Positions 24,901 to 32,430 of a stretch of 64,000 nt of DNA are shown here, piece after piece. The translations under genes were made by a program, and so were the position numbers. This stretch comes from Armatimonadota bacterium. GTDB lineage: Bacteria > Armatimonadota > Zipacnadia > UBA1398 > JAKPQA01. Each line of letters starts with the position of its first letter. Positions within the stretch are counted from its first letter, which is position 1. The notes below the pieces were generated by a model. That model saw nothing but the letters and a program-made list of their open reading frames with translations. It did no database searches and was not told the DNA's origin. The stretch is from the NCBI GenBank assembly GCA_029547025.1, contig JAKPQA010000032.1, forward strand, positions 1 through 64,000. Reading direction: 5' to 3'.

Positions 24901-26147
24901 GGCTCGTAGACCGGCGTGCAGTCGCCCAGGCCCTCACCGGGCGCCATGAAGGCCGATCGCCGGAGCACGACCGTGGTCTCGTCGTCTGGCCACTGACTCG
25001 GCGCCAGGGGCCCGGGAGTGAACGTCACTTCGGGCTGGATGATCGGCAGTCCGGCGATGAGTTGGGTCTCTTCGTCCCGCTGGCGCTGGTCCTCGGCTTC
25101 GCGCTGGGCTACGAACGCCTGTGCCGGCCGTTCTCTGGCCACCACGGTCAGTCCCAGGCCCCGGACGGGGTCGGCCAGCTCTGTTGCCTCTGCCTCGCGG
25201 ACGAATAGCCCGTGTCCGGCCGCTATGGCCCCCTCCCCCTCGGCAGTCAGCACTTCAGCCCATTCGCCCGGACGCGCCCCTCCGAGGGCCAGGTCTCCCG
25301 GCGCCGTCCCGCGGAAGAACGGCATGCCCAGGAATCGTTCATAGGTGGATTGGCCGGGCGGGCGCACCAGACGGCCGCGGTTTGTGTTGGTGTCCGCGAG
25401 GTAGTGCAGCAGGTTCGCGGTGAGGCGCTCGAGGTTGGGCCGGAACGCATCGTTGGCTGTGGTGAAGTCCGGGAGGCGCCAGCCGACAAACACCACGTGT
25501 CCGACGCCAACCTCATACTCGACCAGCGGGCGCTCACCGAGGCCGGCATTGCCCTCGGCGAGGAGAGTCCCGTGTGGACCCGCCGTGCCGTAGAAACCAG
25601 CGAGCGCGTTGCCGCCCACCGAGGTGAGGATGATCGGCTGTGTCGCGTCGAGCCCGGCGAAGGCCGGATGACCCCGATGCTCTGGCGGCACCAGCAGTCC
25701 CGACGTATAGGACGCCGCCGTCGGGCCCAGCACGCGGAGGCCGGTCGGCTCGATACCGGCCGTGTTCAGCACCTGGCCCGCCGCACCGGTCAGCAACAGG
25801 CTTCCGCCGCCATCGACGTACTCCCCCAGATCGGCGCAGGACTCCCGGTCGAGCCCGGCGTCGGTGGTGGAGTCGCCCTGGTGGTACCAGATGACATCGA
25901 ACTCCTCCGGCGCGTGTGGGGCGCCGGCAGCGTCAAGCCATCCTTTGCCCACTGCGAAGCGCAGGCGGACGGCCTCGCCCACCGACCCGGCGAAGGCCAG
26001 TGCAGCGGCGTTACGGGAGGGCGTCACTCCAGGCAGCGCGGGGTCGACAAACCCGATGCGCAGAGGCAGTGCCTGACCGGCGCTCGGTTCGAGCAGGAGC
26101 AGCAACGTCGCGCCCACGGCCAACGGGGGAATCCTCAGGAATGCCAT
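21930..26147 (-). CDS. Very large secreted glycosidase-like protein (six-hairpin barrel)
   Basis: A 1405-residue exported protein with a signal peptide (LAVGATLLLLLEPSAGQA). About residues 30-250 look like a ThuA/glutaminase-like Rossmann domain (FDVIWYHQGDS, VDGGGSLLLTGAAG, GVGHVVFVGWR). A beta-sandwich segment follows. About residues 700-1060 carry an alpha/alpha barrel (YWVDQVWWHYAWTGDAQFV, DPDGDGLFRSWYEYWNCDS) of the six-hairpin glycosidase superfamily, and beta-rich modules end the protein. The overall plan resembles rhamnosidase-type enzymes (GH78 and relatives), and a rhamnose mutarotase lies nearby, but the GH family and catalytic acids cannot be fixed by eye. A tRNA separates it from the other sugar genes on the same strand. 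Confidence 0.6.
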   Translation of the reverse strand: MAFLRIPPLAVGATLLLLLEPSAGQALPLRIGFVDPALPGVTPSRNAAALAFAGSVGEAVRLRFAVGKGWLDAAGAPHAPEEFDVIWYHQGDSTTDAGLDRESCADLGEYVDGGGSLLLTGAAGQVLNTAGIEPTGLRVLGPTAASYTSGLLVPPEHRGHPAFAGLDATQPIILTSVGGNALAGFYGTAGPHGTLLAEGNAGLGERPLVEYEVGVGHVVFVGWRLPDFTTANDAFRPNLERLTANLLHYLADTNTNRGRLVRPPGQSTYERFLGMPFFRGTAPGDLALGGARPGEWAEVLTAEGEGAIAAGHGLFVREAEATELADPVRGLGLTVVARERPAQAFVAQREAEDQRQRDEETQLIAGLPIIQPEVTFTPGPLAPSQWPDDETTVVLRRSAFMAPGEGLGDCTPVYEPIEDGGFRIAGSRRQLNRPIVHGMNRLWTGDVPLFRMDSVMGCGAYSTDRVYPLWPRPRASEGGTYPAMGTLRLGVPLGDGRTVWLDELTDTVTEFRPGYTDYTVRAPDDSWRATIWVAPTLSFHGMVCRVEFGEPTRLQWRFGGIWWDPTEANANRAEMTGGAVRITEANLPNGLVLAGWDTPSEGRITQESSGQGAEFTASEPQRIYHIVATWGITEHDHELAEQVMARLDTPNASGWANERDRLKRLWYDCYMAPALEPAAHFASLRRSAEAELLRTRQHWDARRREFHVHTPDEHLNALVNWSRCVSEYHRYGPGLVLGAHFWHMYSHISTGWKGKQWGGDHQALADCLRLYGAMQADDGVIRWVSPSLAPFVAEDNTPYWVDQVWWHYAWTGDAQFVRDLWPAVKRAVACECRQNDPDGDGLFRSWYEYWNCDSNGKGPKAAAPSATGWAMLDCAARLAVVAGDDAAATEYARQAQRSRERILFELWRDDRGRLGSIGSDGIWRAQGQTWEQYLAINAGLLTPDRGRAAMRWIERHYGFEPNPGVNLLAVSGWFPIRWSTQWVPTGDTCLAALAGIRCGDADLWWPYLRTAVLSSFRSDFPGINMGIANTGAGGGDREDVDSDDPFTHVVVRGLFGIEPALHEARIDITPGLPSDWTAASIRTPDVEYEYRRDGDHATLHIRTPQPVAKRVRVGVDGETVTTPAEAESTVTVRVGAPAAPPEPGPRPQVRVELAVQEQPGGPPTVRVVAGDPGRPLGADAPPLGEAEANRQVLVDLTHAYNTTPAGMAATPFVFDYADSPSPLEGWWGNPGIALGPGTPRVLRAGNGVRFLVAGWPRAALGAEPDSLIALCSWAPQPFPAGVTLSVDAHAQAVWLLLLSYVHPMRNYVPNGEIVLHYADGEPETTSLIPPFNLDAYFQHFSLEGIPVPLGRLEGGGFVHPGLSVPHADALRLPCDPARRLVRVELRATCSEAVLGLMGLTLVRAD

Positions 26148-26291
26148 GGCCCGACCTCCGCAGTCTTCCCTCAGCGCCGCGGGTGTTCGCCGGCTCGCGA
26201 CCGGGGGCCTCGCGGTGCCCGGATCTGGGGAGGATGTGGCGGTGGGCTGGCCGCGCGACGGATCGTGGATGGCTGGCCTGGTAACGCCAGA

Positions 26292-26315
26292 GCCCTCGAT
26301 CGCGCGACCGAGGGC
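26292..26315 (-). terminator. Hairpin downstream of tRNA-Val
   Basis: Arms 26292-26298 (gccctcg) and 26309-26315 pair perfectly; flanking bases extend the stem. It begins 21 bases beyond the tRNA 3' end, in the right place for a terminator, but has no T-run. Confidence 0.4.
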
Positions 26316-26336
26316 CCTTGAGGCTACCGCAGCAGA

Positions 26337-26412
26337 TGGTGGGCGGTGTAGGAATCGAACCTACGACCTCTTCCGCGTCAAGGAAGCATTCTAGCCCCTG
26401 AACTAACCGCCC
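26337..26412 (-). tRNA. tRNA-Val (anticodon GAC)
   Basis: Read on the minus strand, the acceptor stem GGGCGGT pairs with ACCGCCC. The anticodon stem CTTCC/GGAAG encloses the seven-base loop TTGACGC, giving anticodon GAC (valine). The T-arm has GGTTCGATTCC. Discriminator A and CCA are encoded at 26340-26337. It is 76 bases including CCA, with no intron. Confidence 0.95.
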
Positions 26413-26425
26413 CTGTGACGCGGTG

Positions 26426-26455
26426 ATTCTAGCAGACGCCGCCGGCCCATGTAAA
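26426..26455 (-). promoter_or_regulatory. Promoter of tRNA-Val
   Basis: On the minus strand, -35 TTTACA (26455-26450) and -10 TAGAAT (26431-26426) are 18 bases apart. Transcription would start near 26419, about seven bases before the tRNA. Confidence 0.7.
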
Positions 26456-26506
26456 GACGGACGCCTGGCGTGACACGGGGCGGATGTGGCGGGCCAGCCC
26501 GGTGGC

Positions 26507-27343
26507 TCACTGCCCGGGTGGCGCGAGGAAGGCGGCCTTGCTGTGGGTGACCACAACGGGCCGACGCCACTCGGCCGGGCCGCCCTCAGCAACCCACGGA
26601 TCGTCCGGTGGGGCCAGGACGACGGTTGCCGGGGCCTCGTGCGAATCGATGCCGGGCTCGCTGGCGAGCGTGCACGCGAACCGGAACGAGTTCTTGCACA
26701 TGTAGAGGTCATAGAACTCGTCGTAGCTCGCGCACTCGATCCCGCCGCAGCAGAGCGGGCCCCTGGCCTCCAGGTCGATGCGCCGGTGCCGGGGAACCTG
26801 ACCCGAGCGGTAGGCCCGCCGCGCCTCAACCACGTTGAGCATCGTCCCGTCTTCGGCGGAGAAGTAGGTGTTGAACGTCGGGTCAACGGAGACCCACTTC
26901 CCGACCGACGCCGCGTATGCCAGAGTGATCACGTGGCAATCGCCGTCGCTCACTGCCGGCAAGCACGTGACGTAGCGTGCCCTGAAGCCTACGGCCAGGA
27001 GAGCCTCACACAGGACGATGGCCTTCATCCGGCAGTTGACCCGCGCCCCGGTCGTCTCGCAGGTGCGCAGGATGTTCAGCGCATCCCGTGGGGCGGGGTT
27101 GTGCGCGCCGCCATCGTGCTCCACGATCCGGTAGGCCCAGTCCAGGAGGGCCCGTATCGCGTCGAGCTCCGCTCTGCCCTCGATAACCCGGGCGAGGCCG
27201 TACCGCTCCCGGAGTTCCGCCAGACGCGGATCATCGGGGGAGGCGTACGACCATGCAGGGACAGTCTCGCCGACGGCGAGGTCATCGCGGATGTCGGCAT
27301 GGCGCACCAGTACCTGGTAGAAGGGTGTCGTCAGGGCTTTCAC
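26507..27343 (-). CDS. Transglutaminase-like cysteine protease-fold protein
   Basis: A 278-residue protein with a transglutaminase-like core. The expected triad is visible: Cys in ARVNCRMKAIVLCEALLAVG, His in DGDCHVITLAY and Asp in WVSVDPTFNTYF. No signal peptide or membrane segment is evident. Such folds act as peptidases or amidases at least as often as cross-linkers. It lies last in a run with rhamnose mutarotase, a URO-D family protein and a GH4 glycosidase, which suggests a role in the same catabolic unit, but no substrate can be named. The start is GTG at 27343; its ribosome binding site is weak. Confidence 0.75.
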   Translation of the reverse strand: MKALTTPFYQVLVRHADIRDDLAVGETVPAWSYASPDDPRLAELRERYGLARVIEGRAELDAIRALLDWAYRIVEHDGGAHNPAPRDALNILRTCETTGARVNCRMKAIVLCEALLAVGFRARYVTCLPAVSDGDCHVITLAYAASVGKWVSVDPTFNTYFSAEDGTMLNVVEARRAYRSGQVPRHRRIDLEARGPLCCGGIECASYDEFYDLYMCKNSFRFACTLASEPGIDSHEAPATVVLAPPDDPWVAEGGPAEWRRPVVVTHSKAAFLAPPGQ

Positions 27344-27403
27344 TCCGGCCGCCTAACCATTCGCGGGGGCAGTCGCTGGCCGCCCGCCCGTTTGGGGGCG
27401 ACG

Positions 27404-27727
27404 TCAGTCCGTGTGGAAGACCTCGTCCATGTTCGCCCACCACTCGCCAGGGGCTCGCGTCTCGAGGGGCTCCTGGCATGGTTTGCACACATCCCACCAT
27501 CGCTGGGTCGTCGGGTCAGCGGCCATCTTGGCCATGTCAGCCTCGAAGTCATCGCCATGGTACTCGAAGTAGCTGAACAGCCAGCCGTCCTTATGGAAGA
27601 TGGAGTAGTTGCGAATGTTGCACTCGGCGATCATCTTGAGCACATCCGGCCACACCGCCGCGTGGAGCCGGGTGTATTCGTCGAGCTTGCCGGGTTTGAG
27701 CTTCAGCACCATGCCGTACCGCTGCAT
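27404..27727 (-). CDS. rhaM: L-rhamnose mutarotase
   Basis: This enzyme interconverts the alpha and beta anomers of L-rhamnose. The 107-residue protein matches the family closely: QRYGMVLKLKPGKLDEYTRL, then HAAVWPDVL, IRNYSIFHKDGWLFSYFEY and ADPTTQRWWDVCKPCQEP. The His and Trp/Tyr residues of the active site region are present. It lies 15 bases after the URO-D family gene. No rhamnose isomerase or kinase is in the window, so the rest of a rhamnose pathway must lie elsewhere, or the mutarotase acts on a related sugar. Confidence 0.92.
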   Translation of the reverse strand: MQRYGMVLKLKPGKLDEYTRLHAAVWPDVLKMIAECNIRNYSIFHKDGWLFSYFEYHGDDFEADMAKMAADPTTQRWWDVCKPCQEPLETRAPGEWWANMDEVFHTD

Positions 27728-27742
27728 ACGGATGCCTCCTCG

Positions 27743-28870
27743 CTAGACCGAGAGCGGGAACGTACCAAGATCCCTGAGCGTCGCCAGCGCCAGTTCGTAG
27801 CTCTCCGGGGCTACCTGGCTGGTCACCGAGTGATCCGACTGAAGCACATAGCCGCCGCCACGAGCCGCCTGGAGCTTGCGAGCTACCTCGGCGCGGATGG
27901 CCGTCGGCTCACCGGCCTCGAGCACGCGCATGTCGATGTTCCCGACGAATGCCAGCCTGCCAGCATAGCGGGGCTTGAGCTCGACGACGTCGAGCCCCGC
28001 CTTGGCCTCCAGCGGATTGTAGGCATCCAGGCCGTCCTCGACCAGGTCATCGAGGATGGCGCGGGCGTCGCCACAGCCGTGGTAGATGACGGGGAGGCCG
28101 TGCGAATGGCACAGGTGGATGAGGGCCTTCACGTGCGGCCGGAACAGGCGGCGCCACACGGCGGGAGAGAACAGCATGCCGCCGCGGTAGGCGACATCGC
28201 CCCAGATGTACATCCCCGAGAGGCGGCCGGCGCCCGCCGCGATCTGGGCCCGCCCGAGTTCGAGCATGAAGCGGCCGATGCGGTCCACGAAGGCCTCGAG
28301 CAGCTCCGGCTCCTGAGCCATCCACATCAGTGCGTTCTCCGTTCCCACGCAACGCCAGAGGTACTCATAGGGCTCGCAGAGGCCACCGAACACGGCGAAA
28401 TCGTCGGCGTAGGAGTTCACGCGGTCGGTCCACGCCGGGATGTCGCGTGCCAGCGCATCGCCCACTCCGTTCAGCTGATCGTCGCCGGCCTGCTCGAAGC
28501 GGCGCGGGTCCGCCGGTCCCTCAAGCGCGAAGTCGGCCATCTCCTCGGGCCGTGTCACGCTGAATGACTCGAACGAGGGCATGGGGTAGTCTTGCGATCT
28601 CCTGATCGTCGCCCCGAAACCCGTGCGAACCACGATCTCGCCATCGCTCTCGGAGAGCACGTCAAAGGGCATGATGCGGGGGTCCATGTTCGGGTTCATG
28701 ACGACGTAGTCCAGATCGAAGTGGCGATATGGGTCGAACCCCTCCCCCCATTTCGCCGTGCACCGGTTGAGGAAGCCCGTCCAGAAGAACTCGCCCGCGG
28801 GCACGCGATCCCCCTCGCGATGGGCCAGTGCGTCGTGGACGCGACGGATCTTCTCTGTGGCTCGTCCCAT
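27743..28870 (-). CDS. Uroporphyrinogen decarboxylase (URO-D) family protein, not a haem enzyme
   Basis: A 375-residue member of the URO-D/methyltransferase superfamily. The C-terminal part has LPVIYHGCGDARAILDDL and the later YVLQSDHSVTSQVAPESY, the pattern of the catabolic and corrinoid-methyltransferase-like branch; HxC and the later His could bind zinc. The usual HemE N-terminal active-site signature is absent. Such genes are commonly found beside sugar-catabolic genes in Armatimonadota, Lentisphaerota and relatives, and their substrates are mostly unknown. ATG at 28870 has aggaga upstream. It lies between GH4 and rhaM with gaps of 12 and 15 bases. Confidence 0.85.
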   Translation of the reverse strand: MGRATEKIRRVHDALAHREGDRVPAGEFFWTGFLNRCTAKWGEGFDPYRHFDLDYVVMNPNMDPRIMPFDVLSESDGEIVVRTGFGATIRRSQDYPMPSFESFSVTRPEEMADFALEGPADPRRFEQAGDDQLNGVGDALARDIPAWTDRVNSYADDFAVFGGLCEPYEYLWRCVGTENALMWMAQEPELLEAFVDRIGRFMLELGRAQIAAGAGRLSGMYIWGDVAYRGGMLFSPAVWRRLFRPHVKALIHLCHSHGLPVIYHGCGDARAILDDLVEDGLDAYNPLEAKAGLDVVELKPRYAGRLAFVGNIDMRVLEAGEPTAIRAEVARKLQAARGGGYVLQSDHSVTSQVAPESYELALATLRDLGTFPLSV

Positions 28871-28882
28871 GATGGTCTCCTC

Positions 28883-30184
28883 TCAGGCGAACTGCGGCAG
28901 GTGATCCCGGTGGGCCGCCAGCAGGTCATCGGCCAGCGATGCAGCGGCGGCCCGCGAGGTCACACAGCGGTCGTACAGCAGGGCCTGGATGAACAATTCA
29001 CGATCGCCGGTCAGCGCCGCATCAACGGTGATCTCAACCCCGTACAGCGCCTCGGTGGTCGTGGCCAGGACCCCCGCCGGCAGCTCGGGCAGACTCAGCG
29101 GAACGCATCCCGCCGCCGTGGCGGCCACCGGCATCTCCACCACGAACCCCCGAGGAATCCCCGGCACCGCCGTGTTGGGCACGTTCATCGGGAAGAGCTG
29201 CTGGCTGTCCTCCAACAGCGAACTGATGATGTCGATGAGTGCCTCGTGCTCGCCGAGGGCACGCTCGAACAGGTGATCACTAAGCGGTTCTCTTCCCGCG
29301 GCTTGAGCCGCCATGCGCTCGAAGGCCCGATCCCCGCCCTCGATCGTGTCCTCCATCGAGAACACATCCACTCCGAGCGTCTTCCCGTAGTAGTGCCCTC
29401 CCGGAAAACACTCGGGGAAGAACTCCGTCACGTGTCGGTCGAGCACGGCCGGGAACGCCCGGTACGCCCGATAGAGCTCCCAGCTGAACGGGTTGTCATT
29501 GTCGACCGAGCGCCTCTCGAGTGCTTCATCGATCCTCGGCCAGAGAGACCGGCCGTGGTGCGTCAGATGCGTGATCCAAGTGAGATGGTTGATCCCGCAG
29601 TAGAGCGCGTTCGCTTCAGACCAGGGCACGCCGGCGATGTCGCACAGATAGCGCAGCGTCCCCTGGACTCCGTGACACAGCCCGACCACTCGGGCCGGCG
29701 TGGCCTTACATATGGCCCGGCAGATGGCCGACATGGGGTTGGCGTAGTTGAAGAACCAGGCTCCGGGGCAGAGCCGATGGACGTCGTTGGCGATGTCAAC
29801 CATGGGTGGGATCTGACGTAGAGCGCGGGAGATGCCGCCCGCCATGACCGTGTCGCCCACTGGCTGGAACACGCCGTGGCTCCGGGGGATGTAGACGTCG
29901 TGCTCCCACGCCCGCCGTCCGCCGACGCCGATGGTGGTGACCACCACATCGGCCCCCGGAAGCACCTCGCGCCGGTCGGTGCTGGCCATCAGGTCCACCG
30001 GCGCCTCACGTGCGGCCACCATCCGTGCGGCCAGGCCCCGAGCGACTTCCAGGGCCTTTGGATTCGTGTCGACCAGGCCGATGGTCCACTCGTCGGCGAC
30101 CGTGGAGGAGAGGACGTCGGCCAAGAGTCCCGCGGTGAAGCTGGCGCTGCCCGCGCCGATGAGCACCATCTTGGTCCTGCGCAC
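28883..30184 (-). CDS. GH4-family glycosidase, NAD+- and metal-dependent
   Basis: GH4 enzymes cleave glycosides by a redox-elimination mechanism with NAD+ and Mn2+. The N-terminal dinucleotide site reads VLIGAGSASF, NYANPMSA is conserved, and the metal ligands are the Cys of GLCHGVQGT and the His of GINHLTW. At 433 residues it is full length. The pattern is nearer to the alpha-galactosidase/alpha-galacturonidase group than to phospho-beta-glucosidases, but substrate is uncertain. GTG at 30184 with gaggtga upstream is preferred; ATG at 30169 is possible. It heads the operon GH4 / URO-D / rhaM / transglutaminase-like. Confidence 0.9.
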   Translation of the reverse strand: MRRTKMVLIGAGSASFTAGLLADVLSSTVADEWTIGLVDTNPKALEVARGLAARMVAAREAPVDLMASTDRREVLPGADVVVTTIGVGGRRAWEHDVYIPRSHGVFQPVGDTVMAGGISRALRQIPPMVDIANDVHRLCPGAWFFNYANPMSAICRAICKATPARVVGLCHGVQGTLRYLCDIAGVPWSEANALYCGINHLTWITHLTHHGRSLWPRIDEALERRSVDNDNPFSWELYRAYRAFPAVLDRHVTEFFPECFPGGHYYGKTLGVDVFSMEDTIEGGDRAFERMAAQAAGREPLSDHLFERALGEHEALIDIISSLLEDSQQLFPMNVPNTAVPGIPRGFVVEMPVAATAAGCVPLSLPELPAGVLATTTEALYGVEITVDAALTGDRELFIQALLYDRCVTSRAAAASLADDLLAAHRDHLPQFA

Positions 30185-30356
30185 AGCCGGGTCACCTCTG
30201 CCTGCCCGCGCAGCCCGCGAGCGCGTGACAGCCGTGTTCGGCACCCGGGCCGCCGGGACCTGTGGGACCGAGTCTCGAGCCGGGGGCAGACCGGGTCCGA
30301 CTTCGGATGCAGGACTCGTTGCCTCCTCGGGCCGCGAGTGGACTGCCCGTGTGCGT

Positions 30357-30386
30357 TTGACGACGAGGCGGGGGCCCCGGTATCAT
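30357..30386 (+). promoter_or_regulatory. Promoter of tRNA-Ala
   Basis: -35 TTGACG (30357-30362) and -10 TATCAT (30381-30386) are 18 bases apart, and the tRNA starts 13 bases after the -10. The gap from the divergent GH4 start (30184) to here holds no other recognised feature. Confidence 0.82.
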
Positions 30387-30399
30387 ACGTTCCGTCCGT

Positions 30400-30473
30400 G
30401 GGCGAGTAGCTCAGTCCGGGAGAGCGACTGAATCGCACTCAGTAGGTCGGGGGTTCGAATCCCCCCTCGTCCA
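30400..30473 (+). tRNA. tRNA-Ala (anticodon CGC)
   Basis: The acceptor stem GGGCGAG pairs with CTCGTCC. The third pair is G3-U70, the classic alanine identity element. The anticodon stem ACTGA/TCAGT holds the loop ATCGCAC, so the anticodon is CGC, reading GCG. The T-arm has GGTTCGAATCC. CCA is not encoded. Confidence 0.95.
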
Positions 30474-30551
30474 CCCCTACCTCTCGCAGTCGGATCCGGC
30501 CCCGTGACCCTTGTGCCACATGCGTTGCTCTGCTCCCCGCTACTTCGTTCG

Positions 30552-30581
30552 TTGACGCTCGACGCCCGAATGGGGTAGAAG
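30552..30581 (+). promoter_or_regulatory. Probable promoter of the ABC/TPR operon
   Basis: -35 TTGACG (30552-30557) and -10 TAGAAG (30576-30581) with an 18-base spacer. The first coding region starts 63 bases after the -10. Confidence 0.6.
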
Positions 30582-30644
30582 TGGGTGTTCCGTAGCGGGC
30601 TGAGCCCGGCCGCGCCGGTACCAGCCCCGTGAGGAGGTGCTTGC

Positions 30645-31655
30645 GTGTCTGTGGACGTCGCACCGGCGGAGGAGGCTGGGATGAGCACGGCATCGGCCGC
30701 TCCGCAGCCCGTCGTGACGTGTGTGGGGCTGACGAAGACATACCGGCTGGCTCTGGGCCATGAGCTCACGGCGCTCTCGGGCTTGAACCTCGAGGTCATG
30801 CCGCGTGAGATCTTCGGGATCGTGGGCCCCAACGGTTCAGGCAAGACGACAACGCTCAAGCTGCTGCTCGGCCTCATTTTCCCAACGGCTGGCTATTGCA
30901 CCGTGCTCGGCCACCATCCCCGCAGCCCTCAGGGCAAGGAAAGCATCGGCTTCATGCCCGAGGGGCCGTTCTTCTACCAACACCTCAACGGCCAGGAAGT
31001 CATTGAGTTCTTCGGCCAATTGTGCGGCATGCCCAAGGCACTGTTGCGAGAGCGCACCGAGACTTTGCTGTCTCTGGTGGGCATGTCGGCGCGGCGTCGT
31101 GTGGTGATGTCGCAGTGCTCGAAGGGCATGGTGCAGCGCATTGGCCTTGCCGCGGCCATGGTCAACGACCCGTCGCTCATCATGATGGATGAGCCCACCT
31201 CCGGCTTGGACCCGATTGGCACCCGTGAGATCAAGGACCTGATCCTTGAGCTCCGGGAACAGGGCAAGACGGTGCTCCTGTGCTCGCATCTTCTCGAGCA
31301 GGTGCAGGAGATCTGCGACCGCGTCGCCATCCTCCACCGTGGCGAGCTCCTGCGCGTCGGCCGCGTCGAGGACATTCTGGCCCCTGTGGATGACACCGAG
31401 GTGGTGGTGGGCGGGGCATCGGCTGAGTTCCTGGCTCAGTGCAAGGAGATGGGCATCCGCATCGACACAGCCAAGCGCGATCCGACCCTGGTGGTCCCTC
31501 CATCGGTCCCGCTGTTCGACCTCATACAGGCCATTCAGAAGGATGGTGCCCGCCTGGTGGCCGTCAATCGCTTCCGTGAGACACTCGAGACCGTCTTCCT
31601 CCGTTCGGTCGCGGCGGTCGGGCAGACAGACAGTGTGAGGGGTGAGCACGATTGA
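30645..31655 (+). CDS. ABC transporter ATP-binding protein (ABC-2 type)
   Basis: A 336-residue ATPase with Walker A (VGPNGSGKTTT), a slightly altered signature (MSQCSKGMVQRIGLA in place of LSGG), Walker B (LIMMDEPTSGLD) and the switch His (CSHLLEQ). A C-terminal extension of about 90 residues follows. It would power the membrane protein encoded next, whose TTG start overlaps its stop as TTGA. The start is GTG at 30645, with aggagg eight bases ahead. Substrate is unknown; the altered signature is found in some polysaccharide and lipid ABC-2 exporters. Confidence 0.9.
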   Translation: MSVDVAPAEEAGMSTASAAPQPVVTCVGLTKTYRLALGHELTALSGLNLEVMPREIFGIVGPNGSGKTTTLKLLLGLIFPTAGYCTVLGHHPRSPQGKESIGFMPEGPFFYQHLNGQEVIEFFGQLCGMPKALLRERTETLLSLVGMSARRRVVMSQCSKGMVQRIGLAAAMVNDPSLIMMDEPTSGLDPIGTREIKDLILELREQGKTVLLCSHLLEQVQEICDRVAILHRGELLRVGRVEDILAPVDDTEVVVGGASAEFLAQCKEMGIRIDTAKRDPTLVVPPSVPLFDLIQAIQKDGARLVAVNRFRETLETVFLRSVAAVGQTDSVRGEHD

Positions 31656-32413
31656 GCGCCATCAAGGCCATGGCTCTCGCGAGTATCCGTGAGGCCACTC
31701 GCATGCGAGCCCTCCATATCGTTCTGGTCTTCGCGGTGGTCGCCATCGCGGCGGTGCGAGTCTTCGAGGCCTATTCGCCCGGTGAGGAAGCGAAGTTCAT
31801 CATCGATACGGGCATTAACCTCATCCGGCTCTTCGGACTGCTCTCCGGCCTCATGCTGGGGGCCATGCTGATCCCCACCGAGATCGAGCGCAAGACGATC
31901 CATGTCATCCTGTCGAAACCCGTCACCCGCGGCCAATTCCTCGTCGGCAAGTTCCTGGGGGCGTCCGCTGTGGTTGTGGGAAGCGCACTGGTGATGGGCG
32001 CGGTGTTCCTGGCGGTCTACTTCCATCGTTTCCATGCGAGTGGTTTCAATGTCGATGTGCTCAAGGCGACCCTGGTGGTGCCCTTCGAGCTGATGTTGTT
32101 CATGGCGATTGTCACATTTGCTTCGACGTTCTCGAGCCAGATATTCGTGATCATCTTCGCGGTGTCGGCGTGGATCCTGGGCCACGTGAATGACTTCCTG
32201 GGGATCCTGAAGGGCTCGGCACTGACGACCGGCATTCTGCACGTGGTCGGAGCGATCATCCCGCACTTCGACATGTTCGACCTGACACGGCCGCTGATGA
32301 TGGGCGACCCCGTGGCCACTGAGCTGGTGTGGAAGCCCATCGTGTATGCACTCGGATGGGTGGCGGTCATCCTGTCCTTCGGCTACCTGGTCTTCAACGA
32401 GCGCGAGTTCTGA
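31652..32413 (+). CDS. ABC-2 type permease
   Basis: A 253-residue membrane protein with about six hydrophobic segments (for example ALHIVLVFAVVAIAAV, LFGLLSGLMLGAMLI, VVGSALVMGAVFLAVYF, WVAVILSFGYLVF). The short cytoplasmic segment PTEIERKTIHVILSKPVTRG is typical of ABC-2 permeases. It pairs with the ATPase immediately before it. The start is TTG at 31652. Confidence 0.85.
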   Translation: MSAIKAMALASIREATRMRALHIVLVFAVVAIAAVRVFEAYSPGEEAKFIIDTGINLIRLFGLLSGLMLGAMLIPTEIERKTIHVILSKPVTRGQFLVGKFLGASAVVVGSALVMGAVFLAVYFHRFHASGFNVDVLKATLVVPFELMLFMAIVTFASTFSSQIFVIIFAVSAWILGHVNDFLGILKGSALTTGILHVVGAIIPHFDMFDLTRPLMMGDPVATELVWKPIVYALGWVAVILSFGYLVFNEREF

Positions 32414-32430
32414 GGGGGGAGGTACGCCCC

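Noticed and set aside
26486-28567. A 693-codon open frame on the plus strand
   Set aside because: It is antisense to the transglutaminase-like, rhaM and URO-D genes, all of which have recognisable motifs on the minus strand. High GC keeps antisense frames open; the translation resembles no protein family.
27743-28870. hemE (haem pathway uroporphyrinogen decarboxylase)
   Set aside because: The N-terminal HemE active-site signature is absent, the C-terminal pattern is that of the catabolic branch, and no haem genes are nearby.
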